From Heligmosomoides polygyrus polygyrus (lineage: Eukaryota; Nematoda; Chromadorea; Rhabditida; Heligmosomidae), in the NCBI GenBank assembly GCA_947396885.1, contig OX377204.1, positions 44,751,139 to 44,815,138 on the forward strand: a DNA stretch of 64,000 bases. The letters are read 5' to 3'. Below the pieces are notes generated by a model. The model saw only the letters and a program-made list of their open reading frames with translations, was not told the origin of the DNA and ran no database searches. Both the position numbers and the translations under genes were made by a program. Shown here in pieces: positions 23,642 to 34,960 of the stretch. Numbering within the stretch: position 1 is the first letter of the stretch; the number at the start of each line of letters is the position of its first letter.

Positions 23642-24278
23642 AACGTTGACGACCGTGTGGCCTGATGTCAGGCCATACATACCCTTTCGGCCGCGTGGGA
23701 CCGCGTGACATGATGTCAGGTTCAGCCTTATGATTTATTTTTCTAGTTTTATTCAGATCTTTCCAAGGAACTTTTTTGTGTTATGTACACTTCATCTTCA
23801 GACATTGCTGTAAAAAGCGTAGTCCCCAAAAACAATTTTCGCTTACTGAATTATTGAGCTTCTCGTTAAGTAATGGCTTCAATTAACAATTTGTGATTGA
23901 AAAATAATCGATAGTAATCGGTCAGCCTAACGAAGTCGAACACATCATCATGAAAGCCGGACTCCGTCGCAAAGTTCCACCAAGTAAGGTGTTTCAAAAT
24001 CGCTCTTCCAAACTTCCTCAACCCCATTTTCTGCTTCGGATTCCATTACTTCACTTTCTGAGCCATCATCATCGTCAGCTGGTAGTGCAAGGGTATCGGC
24101 CTCAGCAACAACGTCGTCCTGAACCACCTCATCATCCTCATGATCGCTTTCCACCAAGAGACGAATTTTGCGGTCGCGTTAGACCCCGCGACATGATGTC
24201 ATGCCACGCTGTCGGCGTTGCAAAACGTCGATTGGTCCCACGCGCCAAGCACGCGAAAAAGGCGCGATCGTCAACGTG
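23642..24278. mobile_element. piggyBac-like miniature element with TTAA target sites
   Basis: The left side reads TTAA then AACGTTGACGACCG. The right side ends CGATCGTCAACGTG then TTAA, so the terminal repeats match at 12 of 14 positions and both ends abut TTAA (23638-23641 and 24279-24282). TTAA target duplication is the signature of piggyBac elements. A direct subterminal motif, GACATGATGTCA, recurs at about 23708 and 24191. At 637 bp it cannot encode a full transposase. Confidence 0.7.
23948..24157 (-). pseudogene. Acidic N-terminal fragment, possibly piggyBac transposase
   Basis: A 69-codon minus-strand frame with a Met start is extremely acidic in its first two-thirds (ESDHEDDEVVQDDVVAEADT, then ADDDDGSESEVMESEAE). 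piggyBac transposases commonly begin with such an acidic stretch, and the fragment sits inside a TTAA-flanked element. No catalytic region is present. The identification rests on composition and context only. Confidence 0.4.
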
Positions 24279-24282
24279 TTAA

Positions 24283-24489
24283 AAATCCGACCCTCCCCTC
24301 TAGGTGAAGGTGTTGACGGCTTAATTTTCTCCATGTTGTTTGTAGCAATCAACATGGTCCTCCTCGTATGCGGCTATAACTTGCCGCAGAACAGATGCCG
24401 GATTAATCAATTTCGAGGTGAGGGCAGATGAATCCTAATGGTTATGCAGAGATGGCGACAAAGATTGCAGAGTATCCACTAAAGTTGTG
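24283..24489. other. Unassigned spacer
   Basis: Short interval between the piggyBac-like element and the TTCGAA cluster. Nothing recognised. Confidence 0.4.
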
Positions 24490-24685
24490 AGCGAACGAAT
24501 ATTCGTATTCGGACGATAAAAACGCGATTTTCGAATGTATTCGAAAACGGATGCAGGAAAACGCAATTTTCGAATGTATTCGAATTTGAGCATTCGAATT
24601 GTGTGTGTCATCCAAGCTGCTCGTGTGGATTCGAATTCGAATGCTCGAAACATTCGCATTCGAATGTTCGATTGCTACGAAATCT
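24490..24685. repeat. Cluster of TTCGAA / ATTCGAAT motifs, left
   Basis: ATTCGAAT-type palindromes and the phrase TTTTCGAATGTATTCGAA are repeated many times in about 200 bases. A second cluster at 27852-27985 carries the same phrase GCGATTTTCGAATGTATTCG. Such clusters are typical subterminal regions of DNA transposons, but I could not find matching ends or a target duplication. Confidence 0.6.
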
Positions 24686-25064
24686 GTTATCCAACAAAAT
24701 AATCTATCTTTCCTGCTTCAAGTATTCCGCGAGCAAATAATTTACGCTACAATCAGAAACAAGCGCGCCCTCGTCGGGCAGTCAGGGGCAGTATGTTCTT
24801 CATGCGCAAAACCAGGCCAGGGAAAGGACTCCAGGGTGTGTGCCATCAGAGCTGCTCTTGTGGAAACTGTCCTCGTCGCTCATGGGGAGGCCACAGCTGG
24901 GATCTGGGACTCCAAAACGCATACAGATGGAAAATACGCAGAAAACGCGAGCGAATTATGTACACGTCGAAACCCCTCAAATCTCAACCACTCGGCCGAA
25001 GTTCAGTAATCCCGCTACGCAGGAGAATCGGACCTCCGACCTCCCTCGCATGAAGTAACGCCAC
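24686..25064. other. Unassigned spacer
   Basis: Plus-strand open frames of 72-136 codons overlap in all three frames and show no recognisable domain. The 8 bases before 25065 (AACGCCAC) would be the left target copy of element C. Confidence 0.4.
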
Positions 25065-25868
25065 CAGGGATGAGCGGACAACGAAATTTTGAAACCCGGA
25101 GAACGGATAATTTTGCACGAAAATGGCCGGACAACGGCAAAACGGATAACGAACGAACAACAAAATTTAAAATTCGTTGTGAATTGCTCTATGTTCAACG
25201 GTAAATCAGGAGCTGAGGTATTGTTATTTTATAAGCCATTTCCGGACATCTTAACAGTGTTTTTTCAAACGTAGTGCAGTTGCCACATTAACGCCGCTCT
25301 ATGTATAGGATTTTCTGCCCATCAGAAAGAATGCAAACAAACAGCTTCTCGTCCGTTTTCAGAAGGTTGCCTGTAATGCTTTATTCATCAGCCGCCTAGT
25401 TTTTTTAATATATATTAGTGTTGCTGTAAAATAGAATGGTCCTCGGAAGAGAAATGCCTCGGATGCCTATTGACCCTAAAAGGAGTGGTTTCCTATGTAA
25501 TAGAGAAGTTTCACTGGAAAACTCACAAACTAGAACACATCTTAATGTCATGTAGCACCCACTATGATAAGCTTAATTTTTGTAGTTTCTTGCACCGCTA
25601 AAGTTTTGAATGCCGAAGTCGCTCTCTCTATGTATCTGGATTAAACCAATTTCTCTTTGGCTCGTACTCATTTCTGTACTACGTATTTCTTTGAAGACTC
25701 ACAACAGCATATGGCTAAAGGGATATCTTTACTGCATACAATCAAATCGAAGACACTGCAGTCATGGAGCCACAAATGGCACGACGCAGAGGTCGGCTGT
25801 AAAAATCTTTCTATTAAGTTGATCGAAAAGTCTTGCAACAGTAGCACAACAGTATTCAAATTCGCCCC
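25065..25868. mobile_element. hAT-like element C, right end missing
   Basis: It starts CAGGGATGAGCGG with the same CGGATAACGG-rich beginning as A and B. Its interior matches element B through CACAACAGCATATG and GTCATGGAGCCACA. The similarity stops at about 25868, where an (ATTT)n tract and a different repeat begin, so the right terminal repeat is lost. Confidence 0.8.
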
Positions 25869-25894
25869 TATTTATTTATTTATTTATTTATTTG
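25866..25894. repeat. (ATTT)n microsatellite
   Basis: About seven TTTA/ATTT units mark the junction between truncated hAT-like element C and a tandem repeat. Confidence 0.9.
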
Positions 25895-25896
25895 AA

Positions 25897-26351
25897 ACTA
25901 ATCCAATCAGATCTTAGAAAAAACATAGGGAACAGAATCAACAACAACAGAGATTGGACGTGATGAGCTGAGAAATTTAAGAGATGGCTCAAATTGCTGA
26001 AAGTGCTGAAAAGGCCAGGAATCCTTCTTGATAATGAATGAGAAGAAAAAAAATAGCAGGAGTGGATAAGTAACAAATAGGTAGTGGGTAGAGGAGGCAT
26101 CTGCCGGGAAGGGACGGCAACGGCGATCGGGCGATTTCTTGTTACTTGAAAATCCAATCAAGAGCATCTAAAAAACATAGAGAACAGAATCGACAATGAA
26201 TGAGAATGAATTGAACTGAAATAAGGGAATGAAGGAGAACTCAAGGTGTTGAAAAGTTCAGGATTTCTCCTTGATCACGAGTGAAATGAAAGAGAAAGCT
26301 AGCAGGAATGGACCAGTGAAAAGGAAGCAGTGGGTAGAAGAGGCATCCAGG
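25897..26351. repeat. Two-unit imperfect tandem repeat, about 230-250 bp unit
   Basis: Both units begin AATCCAATCA, followed by AAAAAACATAGxGAACAGAATC, and both end near GTGGGTAGArGAGGCATC. Unit 1 is about 25897-26148 and unit 2 about 26149-26351. They are clearly diverged. No coding potential is apparent. Confidence 0.75.
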
Positions 26352-26472
26352 AATATATAATCACAGTGAGGCTGGCCAAGATACTACTGCGAACGGGAGC
26401 CAAGGAGGCCCTGCATAGGTATATGTATATGGGCCCTTTAAAATGACGATAGGAAACCCTTGGCACTATTTG

Positions 26473-27056
26473 CTAAAACAAAAACTCAAGCCACGATATA
26501 TTCCCCATTCCCCTCATCCAAGTCTGAGATCCTGCCCCATCTTTCAGGCAGCCGTTCAATCCCTTTCCGCCAGAATTCCGAGCGCTGTGAGGAAAAGAGT
26601 TCAGAAATCTCATTTCCAGTTGACGTCGATCATCGAGCACTCTACCTCGGAGATGCTGCTTCAGAGCGCTGAACAGGTGGTAGTCAGAAGGAGCGCGAGG
26701 TCTGGAGAGTACGGTGGATGTGGCAGAACTTCTCAGCCTAACTCCTGGATCCTGCGACTCACTTTTGCGACATGAGGAGGCGCGTTGTCGCACAGCAGGT
26801 AGACATTTCCCGTTCTGGAGGTTTTTGGCGCATGGTTTCGGCCAAGCTCTGGAGCTGGGTAGCGTAGACAGGTGCTGTGACTGTGATCTCACTGTCCAAC
26901 AACTTCAGTAAACCATGCATTCTGAGTCCAACAGAGGGGCGTCCGGAACGAGGTCGACCTTCGAGAGAGATATCTCCAGCCTTGAAGCCCTGATACCAAC
27001 GGGCCACCGTGGAACAGTGAATGACTTCTTCTTTGAGAATTTTTGATCAACCCAAT
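26473..27056 (-). pseudogene. Mariner-family transposase relic, short
   Basis: On the minus strand the DNA-binding-to-linker region reads ARWYQGFKAGDISLEGRPRS then GRPS. Further on, in another frame, a catalytic-site remnant (LLCDNAPPHVAK) is followed by APSDYHLFSALKQHLRGRVL and the C-terminal part. The order is right for a mariner of the D34D type, but the central part around the first catalytic Asp is deleted and frames shift. The right edge, TTGATCAACCCAA followed by TA at about 27055, looks like a mariner terminal repeat. It differs clearly from the copies in the duplicated segment. Confidence 0.8.
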
Positions 27057-27851
27057 AGGTTGATTCAGGTCCTACACTTCTAACGGTCGCTAATAGCAGT
27101 TTGTGTGCCTTCTTGGTGTGGACATAATTTGAGATGAATGAACAATGTAATGCTTAGAGGGGTTTAGAGATGTATGGCACATGTTCAGGACTCTGGAAGG
27201 ATAGAAGTGAGGTATCTTTAAAAAAAGTAACCAGCTCCCACGTGAAGAAATGCCTCGACTGACCCTTTCTAGGCTTCCCTTCGAGAGAAGAAGTTTACCC
27301 AGATGTGCTACTGGAGAATCGAAAACATCGCCGAGTGCAAAGAGGATTCTGCGAATACTTCTCCAAAGCACCACCCACTCGCGTCACCCATGCACAACCA
27401 ATCAGGTCTGAAATGCAAGGTTTCAGACGGGGCATGGCGCAATCTTCACTAAATCTCGTTACCTTGTGTTTTCATATGAGTCTCAAACAGCTCCAAAAGC
27501 TTCATTAGAAGCAATGTTGGAACCTTTCAGTTAGTACCTGCATTCTTCGCAAGCCATAGTGTGTTTTCAAGTTTTAAACATTAAAAGAAGCACAAATCAA
27601 ACAACACGGTTCCTTTAAGGTGAAATTACAACAAGCATTCAAGTGGAACACAGTCGATCGAGAAAAGAGAAAAAGCAAGCATCAAACGAGACGAAAGGGC
27701 GCAATTCATACCGCTCATACGTCAGAAAATTTCTATTTTCCTAAGCTTCCATATATGCTCTTAACTTCTTCAGTGTCTTTACTGTGAGCAAAGTTATCAA
27801 ATTCAAACAGCTATATATTGTTTGATACACACTTCCCTTCCAAAACGCTAG
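27057..27851. other. Unassigned spacer
   Basis: No recognisable coding domain, RNA gene or repeat. Confidence 0.4.
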
Positions 27852-27985
27852 TTGTGCTCGAATGAATATTTCAACATTCGAATCCGAATGCTTGAAAAAA
27901 CGCGATTTTCGAATGTATTCGATTTTCGCATATTCGAAAATCGTCGCTGTTCGAATATATTCGATTATTCGAATTTTTGAGAGAA
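27852..27985. repeat. Cluster of TTCGAA motifs, right
   Basis: Repeated ATTCGAA and TTTTCGAATGTATTCGA strings match the cluster at 24490-24685. They may be the other end of the same element or an independent relic. Confidence 0.6.
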
Positions 27986-28853
27986 CACAATACATACAGT
28001 ATTAACCACCAAGCAGTATACCCGCGAATATATGGGTAACGTATCTGAGAAATGCCACATCATGGGTATGTTTGTCCCTTCTATCCCGTATGCCTCAGGA
28101 TTTAATCGTTAATGAATCCGGCGGCAGCGCACATGAACAAAAGAGAAAACTGCGAGTTGATGCCAACGCAGAGCTAAAGGAGAGCTCCAAAATCACTTCC
28201 AGATAGTTGGCAATTCGTCGCTGTTGCTAATAGATGTTACTGCATGTTATTGGTATTACCACCTAGAACTATAGTCCTCTGTACAGGCAGCACGATGGTG
28301 CATGTTATACACTGGACGATCGGATAGTTGGATGATTCGGACTACACTAATTTCGCGAGCCCCGGATTTTTGGATAACTCGGATGGGGACATCCGAATCG
28401 GATGCCCGAAAAATGATTCATTCGGGTCAAATGTGTAACGTGCATTGTATACGGCAGAATCCTTATAGATCTATAATAAAAATATAATAAATATATGTTT
28501 ATAGGCGAACGAAGTGCTTTTGCACGCTAACGTAGGAAACGACTCTCAAAGTACATACAAACAAATATGTTAACGGTGCTCAAGGAAACAATTGGCAGGC
28601 ATTGGCTTCGACACTTGCCAAACTATTTGTACCTACTCTGCGATTTGTTATGATTTTGGGTTTTCACATCTATACATTACCACACATTTTAGCTGTTCAG
28701 TGAGCGATGAAAAGGTTCCATCACCAGAATCCTATGCCACGTGCGGTACATTCACAGTACATCATTAAACGCTTGTCATCAACATTAATCAAAACAAACT
28801 GTTTAGAACCACAAAACTGAGAAACGCACGCGCTGAGCCCTAGTTGTCATTTA
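27986..28853. other. Unassigned spacer
   Basis: Nothing recognised. 28320-28420 has repeated GGAT/CCGA-type words that may be another decayed transposon end. Confidence 0.4.
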
Positions 28854-30102
28854 TTGGGGTGTCCCACAATTTTCTGGGCTATTTGAACGATGAGTGTTTG
28901 CCGCGTTACAACTTCTTTAAACAAGGTCCAAAAGCGATGTTATCTCATCAAAACAAGAGGATTCGAATATACATTGCGATAGGATGTAGATTCACTTTAT
29001 CGGCCTATTGCCTGCACTTCGGCAGTTTCTTGAAGACGAAGCAGAAATCGACGTATCGCGACTTGCTTCTTCATCACTTTCGTTCTGGACTGTCTGGATA
29101 CGCTGCTCACAAAGCTATAGCTGATTTGTTAGGTCCCGATGCCTGCAGCAAGTCAACATGAAACTTGGTTCAGTCGTTTCCGGAAGGAAATTTACAGCAT
29201 TACTGACAAGAAGCATACTGGAAGACCGATCGGATCGAAAAAACGGCGAATGCTTGCAGCAGTCAGGAGGCAACCTGCCAGAAGCGTAAGGACGATCTCA
29301 AAGGCTACCAGTACTCCACTGTTCATCTTACCTGAAACGAAGCGGAAGAAGGGCAGTGTTGCCAGGATGCGTCCCGCATGCACTGACTCCCTCTCAGAAG
29401 CGACAGCGAGTGGTCATCCGTCAGAATAATCTCAACCGTTCAAGAGCGACTGCGTGGTTAAGCACGATTGTGGCACAGGACGAAAAGTGGTGCATGTACG
29501 ATAACACCTGACGGGTGATCCACTGGCTTCCGAAGCAGGCAAAACCAGAACGAATTCCGAAGCCGTCCCCACATGGGAAGAAGATTTTGTATTCATTTTG
29601 GTTCACGAGTCGGGGAGTCGTGCACTACTCGCTTTTACCGGATGGATTGACAATCACAGCAGACTTGTTCATTGAAGATATGCTGGAAATGAAGCGCAAG
29701 GTGCTTGAGAAGTACCCGAGATTCGTACCATCCGTGTGTTGATGGATAATGCACAACCGCCTCAAGCGAAACGAACGCAGGAGACGATGAGGAAGGAGTC
29801 AATCGAAATTGTGGCACATCGTATTTACCAGATATCAGTCCCTGTGACTCAGAAGTCTGTCTCACTTTTTCAGGAACAGACGATGCTCGCAACGTCAAGA
29901 AGTTCAGAGCGAAATCGACGAGTGGATCGGCAGCAGGCCAGATTCTTTCTGGGAGAATGCAATCAACTCCCTGCTCAACCGTTGGAGAAAAGTTGTGGCC
30001 CAGATGGAGAGTACATCGATTGCCTACCCTTTGTCATTATTTTATTGTAATAAATTTTAGTAAAAATGGTATGATAGCCCAGAAAATTATGGGACACCCT
30101 AA
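28854..30102 (+). mobile_element. Full-length mariner element with TA target sites
   Basis: The left end TTGGGGTGTCCCACAATTTT and right end AAAATTATGGGACACCCTAA are imperfect inverted repeats that continue inward as CTGGGCTAT and ATAGCCCAG. TA stands on both outer sides (28852-28853 and 30103-30104). The 1249-bp length is normal for mariner. The interior carries a transposase pseudogene in the plus orientation. Confidence 0.9.
29050..30053 (+). pseudogene. Mariner transposase pseudogene
   Basis: The frame opens with RDLLLHHFRSGLSGYAAHKA, resembling the first helix-turn-helix of mariner transposases. WFSRFRKEIYSITDKKHTGR follows as the second DNA-binding and linker part. The first catalytic Asp stands in AQDEKWCMYDN and the second in VLMDNAQPPQAK, with WLPKQAKPERIPKPSPHGKK and SFWFTSRGVVHYSLLPDG between them. 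Premature stops (for example just after MYDNT near 29510) and frameshifts (near 29160, 29430 and 29740) break it into at least four pieces. Both catalytic blocks are still readable, so the element decayed after normal transposition and is not a deletion derivative. Confidence 0.85.
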
Positions 30103-30205
30103 TATATGCGAAGAACTCTCGAAAATTACGTAACAACAGAGCGAGGAATGTGCTTAATCGTTTCGCGATAAACACAGCAATGGATGGCCCTCAAGTAGTC
30201 AATCC

Positions 30206-30430
30206 TTACGACTGAAAAGCCCAGATACCCTCAACATAGTCGCCTAAATTATTCCAGAGGAGCATCGCACTCGATGAGTTTCCGGAAGCCTTCCAGACAA
30301 TCGACGAAAAAAGTGTTCTGGAACAGCTGAGCGTGTTCCGCATTCCGAACCTATGTCTGAAAACCACAGCGGAAGCATTCGCCTGTCCTTCAGAAGCGGT
30401 TGTACATCCTCGTGCACAAAGCACGAAGGC
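30206..30430 (-). pseudogene. Mariner transposase C-terminal fragment
   Basis: The minus-strand frame ends with LLWNNLGDYVEGIWAFQS. Mariner transposases commonly end with a Trp, then a short spacer and a GDYVE-like motif, which is the main reason for this call. No catalytic block remains. The rest of the frame is not recognisable, so the assignment is moderate. Confidence 0.45.
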
Positions 30431-30629
30431 AAGAAGAGCATTACATCAAAGCTCGCAACTGCAAATGAGGTCAGTCAGAAAGCCTTGAGCCAATTTTTTT
30501 TGAAGTTTCAGAGCTTTTTGTTCTTGATCGGTAGCCATGACCAGCCACGTTAAGATGTGGTAGTTGCAGCTAATTCTCGAAACTTCCGTGGTACGTTTCT
30601 ATAGTCAAGTTGTTTTCCTTAACCTCAGT

Positions 30630-30930
30630 CACGATGTCATTTCCACAAGATCACCGACAAGCCGTCGTCTTCTATGAATGGCGACAAGGAAGAGAAACGA
30701 TGACAACCCTTCGAACACCCAACAGTGCATTGAGGAAGGACACCACTGCCATTAGCAATGGTCAAGCGCCGGTTCGCTCGCTTCACAGGAGGAGACACGG
30801 ACTCGAGGAAATCTCGGAAGTTCTCGACGTTGTCAAAGAGGATCAGGAGATTAGCATCGTAGTCTTGCGGCGAGATCCACGTGTACCAACCCAACAGTCC
30901 TCAGTCGCTTTCAGTCCGTCCGCCACCGAA
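30630..30930 (+). pseudogene. Mariner transposase N-terminal fragment
   Basis: RQAVVFYEWRQGRETMTTLR and LRKDTTAI resemble the first DNA-binding helices. In another frame VKRRFARFTGGDTDSRKSRK resembles the W/F-RF-x-GDxSLED linker. At least one frameshift separates the two. No catalytic region follows. Confidence 0.5.
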
Positions 30931-31555
30931 AAGCGCTGACTCGATGGAGCCCTCATGTCATTACCCATACCACCCCGTTTACCCAAGTGTCCATTTACCA
31001 GTTTCTCCTCCTCTGCCCGCACCGGAGGAGTTTCTGTAAAACCTGTGTGGCTACCTTAAGGAGAAGTGTCTCCTCTGCTGCTTCTGGTTCGCGAGTAATG
31101 TTTTATTATGAGCTGTTTCCGCAAGAGCACACCCTCAACACTGACACTCAGCCTCAGAAACTGGCGGCGGACGGTGTTAAAGAAGAGCCACCGATGACAG
31201 CTTCTATTTATCTACATACCCCACGACGCCCCATATTACTAAGGAGATGGGTGAAAATTGTAGTAGCTGGGCTGGAACATGGTTTCTCATCCTTCCAATT
31301 CCTTTACTATTGCTTCCTCTAACTATCACTTGCTTCGCTTTCTTAAAGCATTCCTATTGGAGAAACAATTAATCACAGTTGAAGATGTTGAAGCGGCGCT
31401 CAGCGAATTCTTTGATTTCCAGTCTCCCCTGATCTTGGAGTAGGGAATCGCTGAGCTGCCCATCAAGTTGAAGACTACAGTGACCAACGGTGGTGACTAT
31501 ATTGTTGAGCAAATTTCATTGTATGCTGGATGAACAATGAAGAAGAAAAATGCTG
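30931..31555. other. Unassigned spacer
   Basis: A plus-strand open frame of about 111 codons at 30987-31322 has no recognised domain. Confidence 0.4.
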
Positions 31556-31885
31556 AACGACTCAAGACTTTCTGACCAACCTAGAGTGAGGAAATGGCAA
31601 ATGGACGACCGAAAGGCTGTATTTTAGAATTCCCTGACTGTAAAACTCGATCGTCAACACCAAACGTTTCGCTATTCTCGATGAGGACTCGGATCGAGTA
31701 GCATCGTCGAGGGAGAAGTCTCCTTTTGCAAATCAATCGAACCAACGGTACACCTTAGCAGTGGTAGGGGACTCGGGACCCATCAGCGACACAACGTACC
31801 GATGGGCCTCGGTTGGGTTGAAGCCGGAACGGAGGCATCGAAGCAAAATGATGCGGGAGTCAGTTGCGATAGGCATGATCAGATT
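31556..31885 (-). pseudogene. Mariner transposase N-terminal fragment with end-like repeat
   Basis: On the minus strand the peptide IILLRCLRSGFNPTEAHRYV, followed by TAKVYRWFD, a stop, and FAKGDFSLDDATRSES, matches the mariner pattern of a first helix-turn-helix, a WF motif and the GDFSLED linker. The downstream part decays into unrelated frame. A terminal-repeat-like string, CTCAAGACTTTCTGACCAAC, stands at about 31560-31579. The first in-frame stop directly follows the conserved WFD. Confidence 0.6.
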
Positions 31886-31949
31886 GACGGATTTTCGTAA
31901 TCTAATGGACAAGGCAACTGTATTGAACCGGGTTTAGATCAAAAGGCTA

Positions 31950-32025
31950 TGGCCAATAAGTAAGTTAGTAAGTAGGTTAGCAGAACCGTAAGTAAGTAAG
32001 TTAGTTAGTTAGTAAGCTAATAGGA
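31950..32025. repeat. Imperfect (GTAA/GTTA)n repeat
   Basis: AAGTAAGTTAGTAAGTAGGT and similar tetranucleotide runs. Similar AAGTAAGTA strings end the RTE elements in this window, so it could be a LINE tail, but no LINE sequence precedes it. Confidence 0.6.
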
Positions 32026-34960
32026 CCTGCGAGGAGATGTGTCGTTTGGATGCATCAAAAATTCTCAAAACTTTCCGGACATCCTGATAGAATAAAGTGC
32101 AATGTCAGTACTCTACGAAAGGCCATAAATCGTGCAGGGCACATGTAACCCAACACAGGTGACGTACATAGGGGTTCTCATATGTCGAGGAGTCATTGCG
32201 ATCTAGCGCTTCACTCGATGGGAATTCAAATTCATTAAAGGGTACTTCCAGTCCACTACGACATCGCTCTTCACAGTTCGTGATCCTGAAACCAGAAACC
32301 CGTGTCACCAGAAAGTGTAGAAGGCGGCTTTTCCTATCTCATGGACAACGTGCTTAATGCAAGGCCTCTCCATTGCGCACAGAGCGAAGATCGACTCTCG
32401 TGCTGTGCCGTTATTGGGTTGTCCAGAAACTAAGGCCGGATTTCCGTTGGCTGCATTACTTCTCATTTTCGTTAGCACCTCTAACCATATCTCACATCGG
32501 TGCAAAGCCCATTTCACTTGCCAGCAATGATTCCATATCAAAATCATGTTTTTGAATTCTTTCAAAGTTGGAAACGAGGATATCAAATCATCAGTTTGGT
32601 CAATTTGCTTCTTTTGTACGAATTCAACCGAAGTGGCAGTGTGGCAAAAACAGTACAGCGGGAAAGGAATGAAGCTCTCTATTAAACACGTAGCTGAACT
32701 TCAAAGCCAAGCTGCGGTTGAGAGAAACCAGGTCTAAAGAAGTTTAACATGAACAATGATGAGAGGTGGAAATTTGACGATGCCGAAGGAGAGTTGAAGA
32801 ATTGAGAGAAAACGGATAAACGTAATGTTGAAGAAGAACCAGTAAAGAAATAGAAAAACATGTTAGCTGCTTCAGACCCTCTAAAGTCTGTGAGCGTAAT
32901 ATGAACGAGACCCGCTGAGAACCGTTTTAGAATAGTAGAAATTTGAACTTCGAAATCAACCTAAATCTGACGCTCAAACCTTGAATCTGAAATCGGTGTC
33001 TTGGATAGAGATGAGAACTGCACTTTACTTCGTCAGACATAGCTCTTTATGCTTGCACGCGGCGTACTTTTGAAAAGTATCTGGGATGGAATCCTTGCAC
33101 CTCTTGAGTTCTTCCCGTGGCCCTGTCAGCTGTTCGATGCATTTCTATCTTACCCTTTTTGCTTCACCCTCCTCTCTTTCCCCATCAAACCAAAAGTACC
33201 CCTAAGCCCTCAAAGGGCGGAAAGATTGAAGAATTTCGCACTGCCGTTGAGAGCTACAGCTACTTCTGTAGGTCATACTCCAGCACACCTGGCTCAGCGG
33301 CAAGGACAGTGGGCGCCACCCAAAACTGACCACACGTCGCCTCCCTTATGGAGAGAACTTTAATTTGGCGGATGTAACAGCGAAAGCACAGAAAATTTGC
33401 CGGCTGCTTATGAACAGCGAATACAGCAATCGGTGGCACTCTGCAAAACAATGAGGGTCTGCTGAGCAAGAAGCGGACATTGCTGCCAAAACGTTGTGAG
33501 AGCAAAATCGCTATGGCAAACAACAGTCGAAGCATGTAAACTTGTCTTCTCCAACAACATAACAGTTGGACGTACTCCAGCTGGTCGATCAAGATTATTT
33601 ACAACATCATCTCCAATAACTTCGATCCAAACCCCTCATAAATGGATCATTCAACCACTTTGTAGTTATAGAAGCAACAAAGGCGATCACTGAAAGAAGC
33701 AATGCCTCGCCTATGTTCGAAAGGCTACTTCCTTACGCTTAGGTGTGACCTACCACGAATGTTGCTTGAGAGTGGTGCGAAATTAAATAATTTTTTTACA
33801 AACCACACAATAACTCGGCTTGTTTTTGCAAAACCGATCCATTTAATACAACACTTCTATGAACTATTGAACAATTCACTGTCAGGCTTATCTCGAGAAT
33901 GCGGAGCGCTTTGCTCACTGGCGGACATTGATACTACTCTAGCCACATCCGAAGCACCTTAAAGCTCATTTGGGGCACTACACAAAGGTAGAATGAACGG
34001 AGTCAATACGAGAAATCGTTTCGTTGAAGAATTTCTTGAACAGTAAGGATGTCCATGAGTTTGGTATCATAACTCGTTTGACTTCAGAAGCGATTAAACT
34101 CAATCGTCTTCTATGTACTTCCTTCTATTCTTGAACTCAATCTGAAGCTTAAGCCCTGTTTCAGAAAAATTCAACGAGCTTCGGCAGGCGCTGCCCAGAC
34201 GTTTTTGTTCACAGGTGTGCTGTTAAGGCGGCCATATAACCGTTACCAGCAGGCCGTGCTCCCGAACTCTGGCGGAATCTTAGCTCACCTTGTCCTCTAC
34301 AGAAGCACAATGATGGCTGTCGTAGTCAGAGTTTGGATGAAATTCCCGTTCACAACGGAGCATGTAGCCTCATAAAGATCTCAAGTGGTAGTGCAGTTGT
34401 TATGTCACTGAATGAAGCACACGCCCGCCCAGTCTCTGCACCACTCATTCCTCCTAATGTCCTCTTTTCCTTGACAAAGTTCACGCTTTCTGGCCTCCAT
34501 AATGTGCGCCGAAGGGATGGTATAAATAAATCGGCTCCAATTAATTTCAAATTATTCCCTCATGGGAAAAAGGAGCAGGGACAGAATCTCCTATGTGACC
34601 GGGAGAAGGCTCAGAACAACTTCAATACGAAACGTGAAGACTCCTCACGAGAGACTGAGCGACCGGCACGTGCGTGGCAAAGCACAGTTGTAGTCCAACT
34701 GCAGGCTTCCCAAGTGCGTCGAAAGAGTGATACATGACGCAACTTGCGTAAGAAATAATGTGCTCAAAGACGTCGACAGAGCTCGTCGACCAATCTAATC
34801 TGGGATTATTTTTGAGCTAGAATTACCAAGCAACGAACTCGTGAAGGAAATTAGACGTCGACTTCACTTAGATAAAACGCTGCAGCAATTCTCCAACTGC
34901 AGTACCCGATGTTCCGAAAAAGGTAGCTAATGAGAAACCGACGTGAAGAATTGTCGGCGC
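32026..34960. other. Unassigned spacer with one mariner-end-like string
   Basis: No recognised domain in any frame (longest about 134 codons at 34333-34737 plus). Near 32412 the string TATTGGGTTGTCCAGAAAC resembles a mariner left terminal repeat, but no transposase follows. Confidence 0.4.
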
